Below are positions 51,908 through 61,425 of a DNA stretch of 64,000 bases, in pieces. A program made the position numbers and the translations under genes. The notes under the pieces are model-generated. The model was not told the DNA's origin. It saw nothing but the letters and a program-made list of their open reading frames with translations, and made no database searches. Source of the DNA: CBDDHT01 sp965227905 (GTDB taxonomy: Bacteria; Pseudomonadota; Alphaproteobacteria; Rhizobiales; Methyloligellaceae); contig OZ245780.1 in assembly GCA_965227905.1 (NCBI GenBank), positions 5,456,001 to 5,520,000 on the forward strand, in the 5' to 3' direction. Each line of letters starts with the position of its first letter. Position 1 is the stretch's first letter.

Positions 51908-54313
51908 GTGGATTATGTTCAGAAATCGAGGCTGCGCCGTGTCTCTGCAGTGCTCTTGCCGACGAATCCCAGGCATATGTGGCGGCGCTATGCCATCGGC
52001 CTCGCCGCAATTCTTTTTTGTCTTTCAATTCCTCATGTAACCGCGCTTGTTTCGGTTACGTCGAAGGTAGAGCTTGCCGAGCGCATCAATTCGAGCGGAA
52101 AACAGAGGATCCATCTGCAACGGTTACTTCTTTTGGCAGACAAATACTCTCGAAACAAAAATTCGAATAATCGACGCCTCCTCCAGGAACTCATCCAGAC
52201 ATTCGAATCGAAACATCGGGAATTGTCGCGTTCCGAACCGCTGTCGCCCGCACTGAAAGACCTCTACTACAAAGCCGACGACACCATCCCCCTGAACGAA
52301 ATGGTCGAGAACGTTCTCCGTGAAGCCCGTGCCGTACTCCATAGCGGCAAGGACGAAGTCCTGTTTGGTCAGTTCTGGCTGGGTGCCAGCGGATCAGAAT
52401 TCGTGATGAGAAAACTGGATCGCGTCGTATCCGGCTACAAGGCTATGGCCGAAGAAACGCTGGCAATGGTTGCCATGATTCACCGGGCAGCGTTGATCCT
52501 GGCGATTGTGACTCTCCTTGGCGTTGGGTTCTTCATCTTTTGGCCGGCACATGCCGCAACTGTGCGATCGCTGGACGACATGGAATCGGCAAAACGAAAG
52601 TTCCGCGATCTTGCCGAGGCAGGAACGGATTGGATCTGGGAATGCAACGCGGATGGACGTTTCACATATGTATCGAACGGGTTCGAACGCACCGTCGGTC
52701 TGCCGAAATCCGCCGTCATCGGTCGCCTGAGAAAGGATGTCTGCGCCAATTTCGACGGTGACTGGGCCCAGCACTTCTCGGATCTCGATGAGCGCCGCGC
52801 CTTTCGCAATTTCCAATATTCGTGGACAAGGCCGGATGGAAAACTAACGTTCGTCTCCGTCAGTGGTACGCCCATTCATGACGAGTGCGGGAAATTCTTG
52901 GGCTACCGGGGGACCGGAAGAGACCGAACGCCCTCGGAAATGGCAAAAAGACGAAACAAAGCTCAGGCTGAAAAAGTCAGCCTGATGAATATGGTGTCGG
53001 CCGCAGCCAATCATTCGGTGGATGCCAAATCAACAATTGCCGATTGCCTGGCTCTTGTCTGCAACGAGATGGACTGGGCCTACGGGCATATTTATGTACC
53101 GGCCAGCGAGGGCTCCGCCAGGCTCGAACCGACCGAGAGCTGGTTCGTCGCGGATGACATGCGGCATAACGATTTCTTGGAGACAACGTCCAGGACCTAT
53201 TTCGAGAAGGGACAAGGACTGCTTGGGCGCGCCTTCTCCGAAAAATCGATTCAATGGATGTTCGATTCCAGAATCGCCGCCGATGCCGTACGCCGAGAGT
53301 CAGCAGACAAAGCCGGCTTGGTGGGAGCCGTAGCCTGCCCGATCCTGGTGCGCGACGAAGTCGTTGCCGTCCTCGAATTCTTCTCCACTGGAACTTTGAA
53401 CTCCGACCCTGAACTTGAGGACCTGCTGAATCACATTTGCACACAGATGGGGCGCGTATTCGAGCGCGAGGAGACGGAAGCTGCATTGACCAATCACCGA
53501 GACCATCTGCAAGAGCTTGTCGATGAAGCAACGAAAAGCCTCAAGGAGACTGCCACGGAACTTAGCTTCGCGCTCAACAAGGAAAAGGAACTAAACGCAA
53601 TGCAGCGGGAGTTCGTTTCCATGGCGAGCCATGAATTCCGGACGCCGTTGGCCATTATCGATTCCAGTGCGCAGCGCCTGGCGAGGCGTTCCCACAAAGG
53701 CCGACTGACGCAAGACAATCTGATGAATCATATCGGCAAGATCCGCGGAGCCGTTAGCCGGATGGCGCGGTTGATGGAAAGCACTCTGACCGCAGCACGC
53801 CTGGACGACGGCAAAATCAAGATCAAGATCGATGCATGCAAGATAGCGGACCTCGTACATGAGGTTGTCGCTCGCCAGCAGGAAGTTTCAGCAAACCACG
53901 TCATTCGCCTCTCCATAGACGATGTACCGGACAGCATTCAGGCTGATGAGGGCTCCATCGATCAGATTCTGACCAACCTTCTGTCGAATGCCGTGAAGTA
54001 TGCGCCCGGAACTCCTGAGATCGACGTCTCTGTCACGCAAACGGAAGAGCAGATTCAGATTTCAGTGCGCGATTATGGCGTCGGCATGGATGAGGACGAT
54101 CTCGCGCGGCTCGGCGAGCGTTTCTTCCGCGCCAAGACATCGACAGGCATCGAGGGAACAGGGATAGGCCTCAATCTTGTTGGGAGGCTGATCGCATTGC
54201 ATGGGGGAACGTTCCATGCAGATAGCAAGATCAGCGAAGGCAGCACCTTCACCGTCAGTTTGCCGATCGCCGGCCCCGATGACGAACGATCGAATGAACA
54301 GGATGCGGCATGA
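51908..54313 (+). CDS. Orphan sensor histidine kinase with PilJ-like, PAS and GAF domains
   Basis: An 801-residue membrane kinase. GTG 51908 is chosen because GGGGG lies seven bases upstream. Helices at about residues 30-50 and 210-230 bracket a PilJ/NarX-like periplasmic domain (RINSSGKQRIHLQRLL). A PAS domain (WIWECNADGRFTYVSNGFER), a GAF domain (about 355-515) and a coiled coil follow. The phosphoacceptor motif is MASHEFRTPLAIIDSS, then the ATPase domain with LTNLLSNAVKYAP, DYGVGMD and GTGIGLNLV. No response regulator is adjacent. Confidence 0.9.
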   Translation: MDYVQKSRLRRVSAVLLPTNPRHMWRRYAIGLAAILFCLSIPHVTALVSVTSKVELAERINSSGKQRIHLQRLLLLADKYSRNKNSNNRRLLQELIQTFESKHRELSRSEPLSPALKDLYYKADDTIPLNEMVENVLREARAVLHSGKDEVLFGQFWLGASGSEFVMRKLDRVVSGYKAMAEETLAMVAMIHRAALILAIVTLLGVGFFIFWPAHAATVRSLDDMESAKRKFRDLAEAGTDWIWECNADGRFTYVSNGFERTVGLPKSAVIGRLRKDVCANFDGDWAQHFSDLDERRAFRNFQYSWTRPDGKLTFVSVSGTPIHDECGKFLGYRGTGRDRTPSEMAKRRNKAQAEKVSLMNMVSAAANHSVDAKSTIADCLALVCNEMDWAYGHIYVPASEGSARLEPTESWFVADDMRHNDFLETTSRTYFEKGQGLLGRAFSEKSIQWMFDSRIAADAVRRESADKAGLVGAVACPILVRDEVVAVLEFFSTGTLNSDPELEDLLNHICTQMGRVFEREETEAALTNHRDHLQELVDEATKSLKETATELSFALNKEKELNAMQREFVSMASHEFRTPLAIIDSSAQRLARRSHKGRLTQDNLMNHIGKIRGAVSRMARLMESTLTAARLDDGKIKIKIDACKIADLVHEVVARQQEVSANHVIRLSIDDVPDSIQADEGSIDQILTNLLSNAVKYAPGTPEIDVSVTQTEEQIQISVRDYGVGMDEDDLARLGERFFRAKTSTGIEGTGIGLNLVGRLIALHGGTFHADSKISEGSTFTVSLPIAGPDDERSNEQDAA

Positions 54314-54417
54314 AAGCCCCGACCTAGCGTTGCGTTCAAGAACCCTTTACATTGGATCGCACGTCGAGTCTGCCTTGACGCCCTGCCGGATTGCTCGGCC
54401 TAAACAGCGATGGAGTG

Positions 54418-55701
54418 ATGCAGAGTAACGCGCGACGATTCGTCAGCCGTCTCACACACAACACTCTCGCTCTCGTTCTGGCCGGTGGCCGTGGGAGTCG
54501 GCTGGGCGTTCTCACTGACTGGCGAACGAAACCGGCAGTTCCCTTCGGCGGGAAATTCCGCATTATCGATTTCACACTCTCCAATTGCCTGAATTCGGGC
54601 ATTCGGCGTATCTGCGTCCTGACGCAGTACAAATCCCATTCGCTCATTCAGCATCTTCTGAGGGGCTGGAGCGGGCTTAACGCAGAGCAGGGCGAATTCG
54701 TCGACATTCTTCCAGCGCAACAATGGCTCGACGATGAATCCTGGTATCAAGGAACGGCAGACGCCGTTTTCCAGAGCCTGGATATTATCGACGGCTACAG
54801 ACCCAAACATGTCCTTATTCTTGCGGGTGACCATATCTACGCAATGGACTATGGCGAGACCCTTGCTGCGCATGTGGAAAGCGGCGCGGACTTCACGATT
54901 GCCTGCAATCTGGTTCCAAAGTCCGATGCCAGCGAGTTCGGTGTCATGGAGATTGATGAGAGCGAACGCCTGATTGATTTCGCGGAAAAGCCGGCGAACC
55001 CCAAGACAATTCCGGGCGATCCCGACACCGCGCTTGCGAGCATGGGGATCTATGTCTTTTCATACGAATATTTGCGCGATCAACTGCGCCGCGACGCGGC
55101 TGACAGTGAATCGTCGCACGATTTCGGCAAAGACATCATCCCTTACGCACTTGCCAATGGCGATCACTTGCGCGCTTATCCATTTCGCCGCTCAGCCTCG
55201 GGCGGTGAGAGTTACTGGCGCGATGTCGGTACGATCGATGCCTATTATGAGGCCAATCTGGAAGTCCTGTCGCCCGAGCCACCGCTTGATGTCTACGATC
55301 CGCAGTGGCCGATCCGAACCTATCAACCGCAACTGCCAGCCGCCCGTTTTGTTGGTGCCGGCAAGCGTTGCCGCGTCGAGGACGCCATGGTCAGCGGCGG
55401 CTGTGTGATTAATCAGTCAAATCTCGATCACAGCCTTCTCTATTCCAATGTGAAGGTCGGCGATGGGTGCGATTTGCAGGGCGTATTGGCACTGCCGGGC
55501 TGCGAAATCGGCGCAAGCTGCCGGCTGAAGAATGTGATTCTGGACAATGGCTGTATTGTCCCGGACGGTACGGTCATCGGCGAGGATTATCGCAAAGATA
55601 AGCATCGCTTCGATATCACCGAGCGCGGTGTCGTCGTTGTGAACCGAGAGAAACTTGGTCAGGATTCAGGCTATCTCCCGACATTTGCTGCCGACGGATA
55701 G
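54418..55701 (+). CDS. glgC: Glucose-1-phosphate adenylyltransferase
   Basis: A 427-residue ADP-glucose pyrophosphorylase (ATP + glucose-1-phosphate to ADP-glucose + PPi). The N-terminal nucleotidyl domain has LALVLAGGRGSRLGVLTDWR, KPAVPFGGKFRIIDF, the LAGDHIYAMDY metal site and the sugar-phosphate loop DFAEKP. A C-terminal left-handed beta-helix follows. Start ATG 54418 has GGAG upstream; a TTG at 54391 lacks support. Here the gene adjoins a sucrose-phosphate-synthase-like gene rather than glgA/glgB, so ADP-glucose may feed disaccharide synthesis. Confidence 0.95.
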   Translation: MQSNARRFVSRLTHNTLALVLAGGRGSRLGVLTDWRTKPAVPFGGKFRIIDFTLSNCLNSGIRRICVLTQYKSHSLIQHLLRGWSGLNAEQGEFVDILPAQQWLDDESWYQGTADAVFQSLDIIDGYRPKHVLILAGDHIYAMDYGETLAAHVESGADFTIACNLVPKSDASEFGVMEIDESERLIDFAEKPANPKTIPGDPDTALASMGIYVFSYEYLRDQLRRDAADSESSHDFGKDIIPYALANGDHLRAYPFRRSASGGESYWRDVGTIDAYYEANLEVLSPEPPLDVYDPQWPIRTYQPQLPAARFVGAGKRCRVEDAMVSGGCVINQSNLDHSLLYSNVKVGDGCDLQGVLALPGCEIGASCRLKNVILDNGCIVPDGTVIGEDYRKDKHRFDITERGVVVVNREKLGQDSGYLPTFAADG

Positions 55702-55718
55702 GATTTCCTCGTATCTCG

Positions 55719-57137
55719 CTAGGAACGACGAGCCAGGTAGTCATTCAGCAACGAGACTCCATCAAGATCCGGCACGGAAGACGCCGGTTGACGCGCCACG
55801 CGAAGCCCCTGCTCAATTGCTGCCGCATAGGCTTCCGCGGTCTTGTTCCAGGTATATGTCGAAAGCACACGTTGGCGTGCGCGTACCGCCAGCGTGGATT
55901 GACTGTCCAATGCCTCATTCAGACCGCGGGCGATGTCGCCGGCATCGGATGGATCGACGAGAATACCTGAACCGTCCTCGAAGATTTCCGACGGACCGCC
56001 ATTGCGCGTTGCAACGCAGGCCAGCCCGCAAGCGGCAGCCTCGATCGGGGCAAGACCGAACGGCTCGTAGAACGCTGTCAACGCAAAGACTCCTCCACCC
56101 GCAGCAACGGCTCGATAGGTTGCGGCAAGCGCCCGCTGGGACGGAATGTTCAGAAATCTCACGCGGTCTCTCAAGTCATGCTGCACGATCATATCCAGGA
56201 TCGGTGCAAGTACGTTCCGGTCGGCCTCGTTGAGATCCGCCAAGGCGGCAAATGGATCGTCCATGCCGCGGACGCAAAGGCCTAATATCGCGCGCTCACG
56301 GAGCTTCTGAGACCGTGCAAAAGCTTCGACAATCCCAATGGTGTTCTTCTTCTCATCCAGCCTGTTGGCAACGACGACGATTGGATCCTGGGCGGCGCGA
56401 ACCTGCGCCAGAACGTCCGGAGCGAGCGCGGTATCCTCATCATTGGCATCGGTGGTGAAAATTCCGACATTGACGCCCGGTGGAATGACAGAGAACTTGC
56501 CATCGTCGTCGACATCGACCGCGCCCGCATAGAGCGGATGAGAGTATTGCTGGCGGCGCTCCTGATCGGTCGAGGTTACGATGCGAAAGGCACGGGACAT
56601 TGCCAGCCGCTCGGCGGCAATGCGCCTGGAAAAGTGGAACCGCGCCTCCATCTCGGCAGCATTGGCCTCGGACATGCCAAGCTTGTCGAGCTTTTGCGCA
56701 CCGAGTGAGTGGCCCGTGAATGTAAACGGCACGCCTGTTGCCTGCTCGAACAGCGATGCGCAATAACCACCATCTCCATAATGCGCCGTCGCAGCGTCTG
56801 GAAGGTCGGCTCCATAGAATGCGACCGTGTTGTCGATGAATTCCGGCAGATGATCCCAGAGCTGTTCTTTTCCGAGAAAGAGCGGGCCGCCGCATGCCAG
56901 GCGGACGATCCGAGGATTGCCCGGACTCTCCGGGTAGTCCTTGAAAGGCTCGGCGAACTCCGGCCAGTCGGGATCGATAATCTGACGCGTGACAATATCG
57001 ACTTTGTGTCCCGCCGCTGCCATTGCCAGTGCGACTTCCTTCACATAGACGAGTTGTCCGCCAAAATCCGGATGCTCGGTCAGATAGGAATCCTGAGGAT
57101 CAAAATTACCTTGAGGATTAAAAAAGGCGACATACAT
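55719..57137 (-). CDS. Sucrose-phosphate-synthase-like glycosyltransferase (GT4)
   Basis: A 472-residue GT4 enzyme that closely recalls bacterial stand-alone sucrose-phosphate synthases (Halothermothrix type), which join NDP-glucose and fructose-6-phosphate. Seen are FFNPQGNFDPQDSYLTEHPD then FGGQLVYVKEVALAMA, THYGDGGY-like AHYGDGG, FTFTGHSLGAQKLDKL, FSVIPPGVN and the donor-site GVFALTAFYEPFGLAPIEAA. No phosphatase domain is fused and no SPP gene is adjacent. It lies 7 bp after the P-loop kinase gene on the same strand and is convergent with glgC. Other fructose-6-phosphate acceptor specificities remain possible. Confidence 0.85.
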   Translation of the reverse strand: MYVAFFNPQGNFDPQDSYLTEHPDFGGQLVYVKEVALAMAAAGHKVDIVTRQIIDPDWPEFAEPFKDYPESPGNPRIVRLACGGPLFLGKEQLWDHLPEFIDNTVAFYGADLPDAATAHYGDGGYCASLFEQATGVPFTFTGHSLGAQKLDKLGMSEANAAEMEARFHFSRRIAAERLAMSRAFRIVTSTDQERRQQYSHPLYAGAVDVDDDGKFSVIPPGVNVGIFTTDANDEDTALAPDVLAQVRAAQDPIVVVANRLDEKKNTIGIVEAFARSQKLRERAILGLCVRGMDDPFAALADLNEADRNVLAPILDMIVQHDLRDRVRFLNIPSQRALAATYRAVAAGGGVFALTAFYEPFGLAPIEAAACGLACVATRNGGPSEIFEDGSGILVDPSDAGDIARGLNEALDSQSTLAVRARQRVLSTYTWNKTAEAYAAAIEQGLRVARQPASSVPDLDGVSLLNDYLARRS

Positions 57138-57144
57138 GATTGGA

Positions 57145-57795
57145 TTAGTCCGCTTCGGTCACGTTGTAGTCGGCATCGACAATGATCTGCGCGCGCGTCT
57201 TGTGGGAAGAGATGATGCCATGCTCAATCTCAAGGACCCGGTCGATAAAGGGATCGAGCTCGGATTTGTCGCGCATCCGTTTCTCCCGATGGGCGCGTGT
57301 CTGCAGATAGGTCCGATCTATGAATACGTGCGTTCGGCACTGTTCGAGCAATGTCGTGTAGGTGCCCTCGGCGATCAGGACCCGAGCATCGCCAAAGCTC
57401 ATCGTCTCTTCCGAGACCGTGTCGCTTTCATAATCGACAAGCGGTTTACCCACCTCGTCCGCACCGTTCAGAAATGCTTCTAAATGCTCATCCATGAGCG
57501 CGAGCTTGACTTCCTGCGGGCCGACCCAGCCGATGTCCTTGCGCCGAGTCCGGTCATTCGTCTTGGGCGGATACACGAAATAGTCGTCTTGCTGCAGGAT
57601 GGCGCACGCGATCCCGTGCGGGGCCAAGGCATCGCTCAGCGCAACCGCCGTTTCGGATTTCCCGCTACCCGATTGCCCGGCAATCGAGATCGTATAGCGA
57701 CCCGATGTCGCCTCGATCAGCGGTATGACAAAGGGTCCAATCCCGGAAGCCGCCTTGCGGTGATGCGCTTCGACAACGATCGAGTCGCCTTGCAT
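57145..57795 (-). CDS. Uridine-kinase-like P-loop kinase
   Basis: A 216-residue P-loop protein of the uridine kinase/phosphoribulokinase fold. Walker A is AGQSGSGKS (39-47), followed by LQQDDYFVYPPKTNDRTRRK, a typical Asp-Asp substrate motif, LVDYESD, and RVLIAEGTYTTLL. The lid region REKRMRDKSELDPFIDRVLE carries arginines. Start ATG 57795 has AAGGAA eight bases upstream. It is the first gene of a two-gene minus-strand unit with the sucrose-phosphate-synthase-like gene, so a sugar or nucleoside substrate of that pathway is likelier than housekeeping uridine salvage. Confidence 0.75.
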   Translation of the reverse strand: MQGDSIVVEAHHRKAASGIGPFVIPLIEATSGRYTISIAGQSGSGKSETAVALSDALAPHGIACAILQQDDYFVYPPKTNDRTRRKDIGWVGPQEVKLALMDEHLEAFLNGADEVGKPLVDYESDTVSEETMSFGDARVLIAEGTYTTLLEQCRTHVFIDRTYLQTRAHREKRMRDKSELDPFIDRVLEIEHGIISSHKTRAQIIVDADYNVTEAD

Positions 57796-58021
57796 ATCGT
57801 CATTTCCTTGTGAATGGCCGGGGATACCATGATCAAAATTTGTCCACTGGCAGCCCACGAAACCGATTGGCAGACACGAAGAGGCGTAATATTTTCGGGC
57901 AAGCTAGAAACTGTCCCCTGCTACATCATACAGCCGACCGGACAATCTCAAGAGTGCCTGGACAAGATATATTTGATTCCGGTTCATGACAAAATGTGCC
58001 GGCACCGGTGGAAACAGACGC

Positions 58022-59053
58022 ATGCAGCTTGAATTCGAACAAGCATGGTCCGATCTCAACCTGCGGCTTCAGGAACTGGAGTCCGGCGCGGGGCTCGGCG
58101 CGGCACTACAGGCCCTTGAGGTCCATCATCGCGAGAGCGGCTTTATCACCGACCAGCTTCATGAGGTCGAGCGCCACACATTCCATGATCCGGAAAACAC
58201 CGAACGTTTTCTGCGCGTGCAATACAATCCCCGTCGGGCGTTACGTTTTGCCGGCTCGGGACGAGCGGAGCCTCCGAGTCATGTCCCGAACGATGGCTGT
58301 TTTCTGTGCCGTGAGAATATCCAGTGGCAGCAGCAAGGCGCCCAACTCGGCTATGGCATCCAATTGGATGACCGGGCGTATTTCGCGCTGATGAATCCAT
58401 TCCCGCTGCTACCGGCCCATGTGGTGATTGCATCTGCAGACCATCGGACGCAGGACTGGCGTTTTCGCGATGAGCACGGCTTGGACGCCCAAACGATCAT
58501 CGGCGATCTCATTCGGCTCGTCGACCGCATGCCGGGGCATTTGGGCTTCTACAACGGCGTCGATGCCGGCGCGTCCATCCCAGGCCACCTGCATTACCAG
58601 TTCGTCAAGCGACCTGCCGAGTCTCCGGTGTTTCCGCTTGAAGCTGCGGCTCAAGACATTCCGGCGAATGACGACCACGAGCCCGGTATTGTAAATGGCT
58701 ACCCGCTTGACGTCCTGGTGTGGCGCGGCTCTGCGGAGGATGTGAAGGCGCAAATGTCGCGCTGGATTACCGACTGGGCGGCAAGAAACGATGCCCGAAT
58801 GACAAGGCTCGCGGCAAATATCATCGCCACACGAGACAAGCGCCACAACAACGTGACGCTCTACTTCGTCCCACGCGACCGGACACACGCACGATCCACA
58901 AAATTCTCCGGACTGATTGGCGGGCTTGAAGTCCTGGGCGAGATCGTTCTTTGCAACGAAGATGAAAAGGCACGCCTGAGCGCCGGACTTATCGACTACG
59001 CAACATTGCATGAGGCGCTTGCCGACGTTCGTACGCCGATCGACTGTGATTGA
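58022..59053 (+). CDS. GalT/HIT-superfamily nucleotidyltransferase or phosphorylase-like protein
   Basis: A 343-residue protein resembling DUF4922 / ATP-adenylyltransferase-like members of the HIT superfamily. A CFLC pair (Cys93, Cys96) recalls the zinc site of GalT. NPFPLLPAHVVIA is the typical strand and GHLHYQ (His189, His191, Gln193) the catalytic H-x-H-x-Q, as in GalT HPHxQ. ATG 58022 is preceded by GGTGGAAA. Divergent from the kinase/SPS-like unit and 54 bp before the phosphofructokinase. Phosphorolysis or transfer on an NDP-sugar is a reasonable guess. Confidence 0.75.
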   Translation: MQLEFEQAWSDLNLRLQELESGAGLGAALQALEVHHRESGFITDQLHEVERHTFHDPENTERFLRVQYNPRRALRFAGSGRAEPPSHVPNDGCFLCRENIQWQQQGAQLGYGIQLDDRAYFALMNPFPLLPAHVVIASADHRTQDWRFRDEHGLDAQTIIGDLIRLVDRMPGHLGFYNGVDAGASIPGHLHYQFVKRPAESPVFPLEAAAQDIPANDDHEPGIVNGYPLDVLVWRGSAEDVKAQMSRWITDWAARNDARMTRLAANIIATRDKRHNNVTLYFVPRDRTHARSTKFSGLIGGLEVLGEIVLCNEDEKARLSAGLIDYATLHEALADVRTPIDCD

Positions 59054-59107
59054 CCGGCAGGCGACGCCATCTGAAATCAACCACTCGATTCTATTGGGAG
59101 AGGCTGC

Positions 59108-60262
59108 ATGCATCTTGGGATTCTGACGGGTGGCGGTGATGTTCCCGGGCTTAATCCGGCCATCAAGGCGGTCGTAAATGAGGCCTTTGCACGGGGCTGG
59201 AGGGTGACGGGATTTCGCCGTGGATGGGCGGGACCGGTCAATTCGAACCCGAAGGATCTCGACGGAACGGCCGGCGCCCGCATTACGCTCAATCCGGACG
59301 TGGTGCGCAGCATCGACCGGACCGGTGGTACAATCCTGCATACGTCGCGCACCAACCCCTCGCGCATGAAGGCTGCCGATCTACCAGCGTTCCTGAGTGA
59401 CCGCCCGGCGCCATCCGATGGCGGCACGATCGACATTACCGATCACGTGCTGTCCGTTCTGGACGCCCTCGAGATCGACGTGCTGATCGCAATCGGCGGA
59501 GACGACACACTCTCCTATGCGGCACGTATTCACACCGAAGGCGCCAGGACGATGTGCATTCCGAAGACGATGGACAATGACGTCTTCGGGACCGACTACT
59601 GCATCGGGTTCTCGACATGCGTCACGCGTTCGGTCGAAATGATCAATAATCTGCGCACGCCCGTCGGCAGTCACGAACGTTTTCTGGTGGTGGAAATGTT
59701 CGGCCGTAATTGCGGCCTGACATCGCTGATGGCGGGCTATCTCGCCGATGTCGACCGGACGTTGATTGCCGAGGTCCCATTCGATCTGAACCGCCTCGCC
59801 GAACTGATGAGCGCAGACCGGGCCGCTTCTCTTTCCAACTATGCCATCGTCGTCGTCTCCGAAGGCGCACTTGCGATAGGAGAGGATATTCTGGAATCGG
59901 GAACAGCAGATGCCTATGGCCACCGAAAACTCGGCGGCATCGGTCACCGGGTAGGCGAGGCTCTCAAAGCGAGCACTGGCACCAATGTCATGGTGCAGAA
60001 TCTGGGCTACCTCCTGCGCGCAGGCGCCCCGGATGCGGTGGATCTGATGGTCCCGAAAAATTTCGGAACCATCGCAGTCCGCCTGATCGAAGAGGGCAAG
60101 ACCGGTCTGATGGTTGCCGTGCAGGATGGGCGCTACACGACCCAGCCTGCCGATATCAGCACAAAGGGCGAGCGCCGCGTCGATGTGGACGCCATGTATG
60201 ATGTGGAGAGCTATCGCCCCAAAATCGCGACCCTCGACGGGACGCCGATGTTTCTACGCTAG
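59108..60262 (+). CDS. 6-phosphofructokinase, PPi-dependent type by motif
   Basis: A 384-residue phosphofructokinase that converts fructose-6-phosphate to the 1,6-bisphosphate. GILTGGGDVPGLN is the donor loop, GGDDT (130-134) carries Asp133, and PKTMDND (152-158) carries Lys153. Asp plus Lys at these positions is the established signature of PPi-dependent enzymes; ATP-type enzymes have GGDGS and PGTIDND. The reaction is then reversible. It follows the HIT-like gene and lies close to glgC, whose reaction releases PPi. Convergent with the hydroxyacid dehydrogenase gene. Confidence 0.88.
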   Translation: MHLGILTGGGDVPGLNPAIKAVVNEAFARGWRVTGFRRGWAGPVNSNPKDLDGTAGARITLNPDVVRSIDRTGGTILHTSRTNPSRMKAADLPAFLSDRPAPSDGGTIDITDHVLSVLDALEIDVLIAIGGDDTLSYAARIHTEGARTMCIPKTMDNDVFGTDYCIGFSTCVTRSVEMINNLRTPVGSHERFLVVEMFGRNCGLTSLMAGYLADVDRTLIAEVPFDLNRLAELMSADRAASLSNYAIVVVSEGALAIGEDILESGTADAYGHRKLGGIGHRVGEALKASTGTNVMVQNLGYLLRAGAPDAVDLMVPKNFGTIAVRLIEEGKTGLMVAVQDGRYTTQPADISTKGERRVDVDAMYDVESYRPKIATLDGTPMFLR

Positions 60263-60269
60263 CGAGCGA

Positions 60270-61190
60270 TCATTCGTCTCCTCCGGGCAGCGTCAGGCCG
60301 GCATTGCGGGCATAGATCTTAGCGACAGCCGCGTCATCCTCCCTCCCGAAGCCCGCACCGCTCGCAGCAACGAATTGCTGCAGAGCCGCCGCCGCCAATG
60401 GGGCCGAGAATTTCGAGCCTCGCGCGACATCGGTGACAATACCGAGATCCTTCACGAAGATATCGACGGCCGAGTGCGGCGTGTAGTCCCCCTCAACAAT
60501 ATGCGGCACGCGGTTCTCGAACATCCAGGATGAACCGGCACATTCGGAGATCACCTCGAGTGTTGTAGCCGGATCGATGCCCTGACTCAGCGCAAAGGTG
60601 ACCGCCTCCCCTGCCGCGGCGATGTGCACGCCGGCGAGCAACTGATTAACGATCTTCATGGCTGACCCGACACCGACGTCATCACCCAGACGAAAGACAC
60701 GCTCGGCCATGGCGTCCAATACAGGCGCTGCCGCGTCGAACGCGCTTGGAGAACCGGAGGCCATGATCGAAAGCTGGCCGGCGGCAGCCTTCACCGATCC
60801 GCCGGAGATCGGCGAGTCCAGATATTTGACACCCCGTTCTGCAAGTCTTGCATTGGTTGCCTTGGCAAAATCAGGCGTCACGGTTGCACAGGACAGGAAA
60901 ACCGAGCCTGGTTTCAACCGAGATGCGATTCCATCGTCGCCGAACAGCACTGCCTCAGTCTGTGCTGCATTGACGACGACACAGACCACGGCATCAGCCT
61001 TCGCGACGGCGTCTGCGCGCGAGCCTGTCTGGCCGCCGGCCTCGCGAAACTTCTCCTCTCGCTCAGTCGAAACGTCAAATCCCCAAACCGGGAAACCCTT
61101 CCGCAGAAGAGAAAGCGCCATGCCCTCTCCCATTGACCCAAGGCCGATGACGACGGTGTTTGGGCACGCTTTCGAGCTGTTATTCGACAT
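60270..61190 (-). CDS. 3-hydroxyisobutyrate dehydrogenase family protein (LtnD-like)
   Basis: A 306-residue beta-hydroxyacid dehydrogenase. VIGLGSMGEGMALSLLRKGF is the NAD(P) motif, FLSCATVTPDFA the following turn, DSPISGGSVKAAAGQLSIMA the substrate-binding loop and GSAMKIVNQLLAG carries the catalytic Lys. Phe/Val details resemble L-threonate or 2-hydroxy-3-oxopropionate reductases more than HIBADH. ATG 61190 has GAGGGA upstream; the longer frame to 61223 is less likely. Divergent from the decarboxylase gene. Confidence 0.88.
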   Translation of the reverse strand: MSNNSSKACPNTVVIGLGSMGEGMALSLLRKGFPVWGFDVSTEREEKFREAGGQTGSRADAVAKADAVVCVVVNAAQTEAVLFGDDGIASRLKPGSVFLSCATVTPDFAKATNARLAERGVKYLDSPISGGSVKAAAGQLSIMASGSPSAFDAAAPVLDAMAERVFRLGDDVGVGSAMKIVNQLLAGVHIAAAGEAVTFALSQGIDPATTLEVISECAGSSWMFENRVPHIVEGDYTPHSAVDIFVKDLGIVTDVARGSKFSAPLAAAALQQFVAASGAGFGREDDAAVAKIYARNAGLTLPGGDE

Positions 61191-61425
61191 GGAATTTCCC
61201 TCGGAAGTGGATCGTCTTCGCATCTGGCATATGGCACTGCAGGAAGATCTAGCATGCCTTTACGCGTTGTGAGTTGGCGCGTCACGCCGAGACTGCCGTA
61301 TGGTAGGAATTGGCGCAGTCGCATCGTTTCTGTCAAGGCCGTCACCAGCCTCCCCGAGAGGCTGACTAGGACGCTTGCTGCTCCATGATTGCGATGTTGC
61401 GTGGAAACCTAAAGGACGCGCCTCA

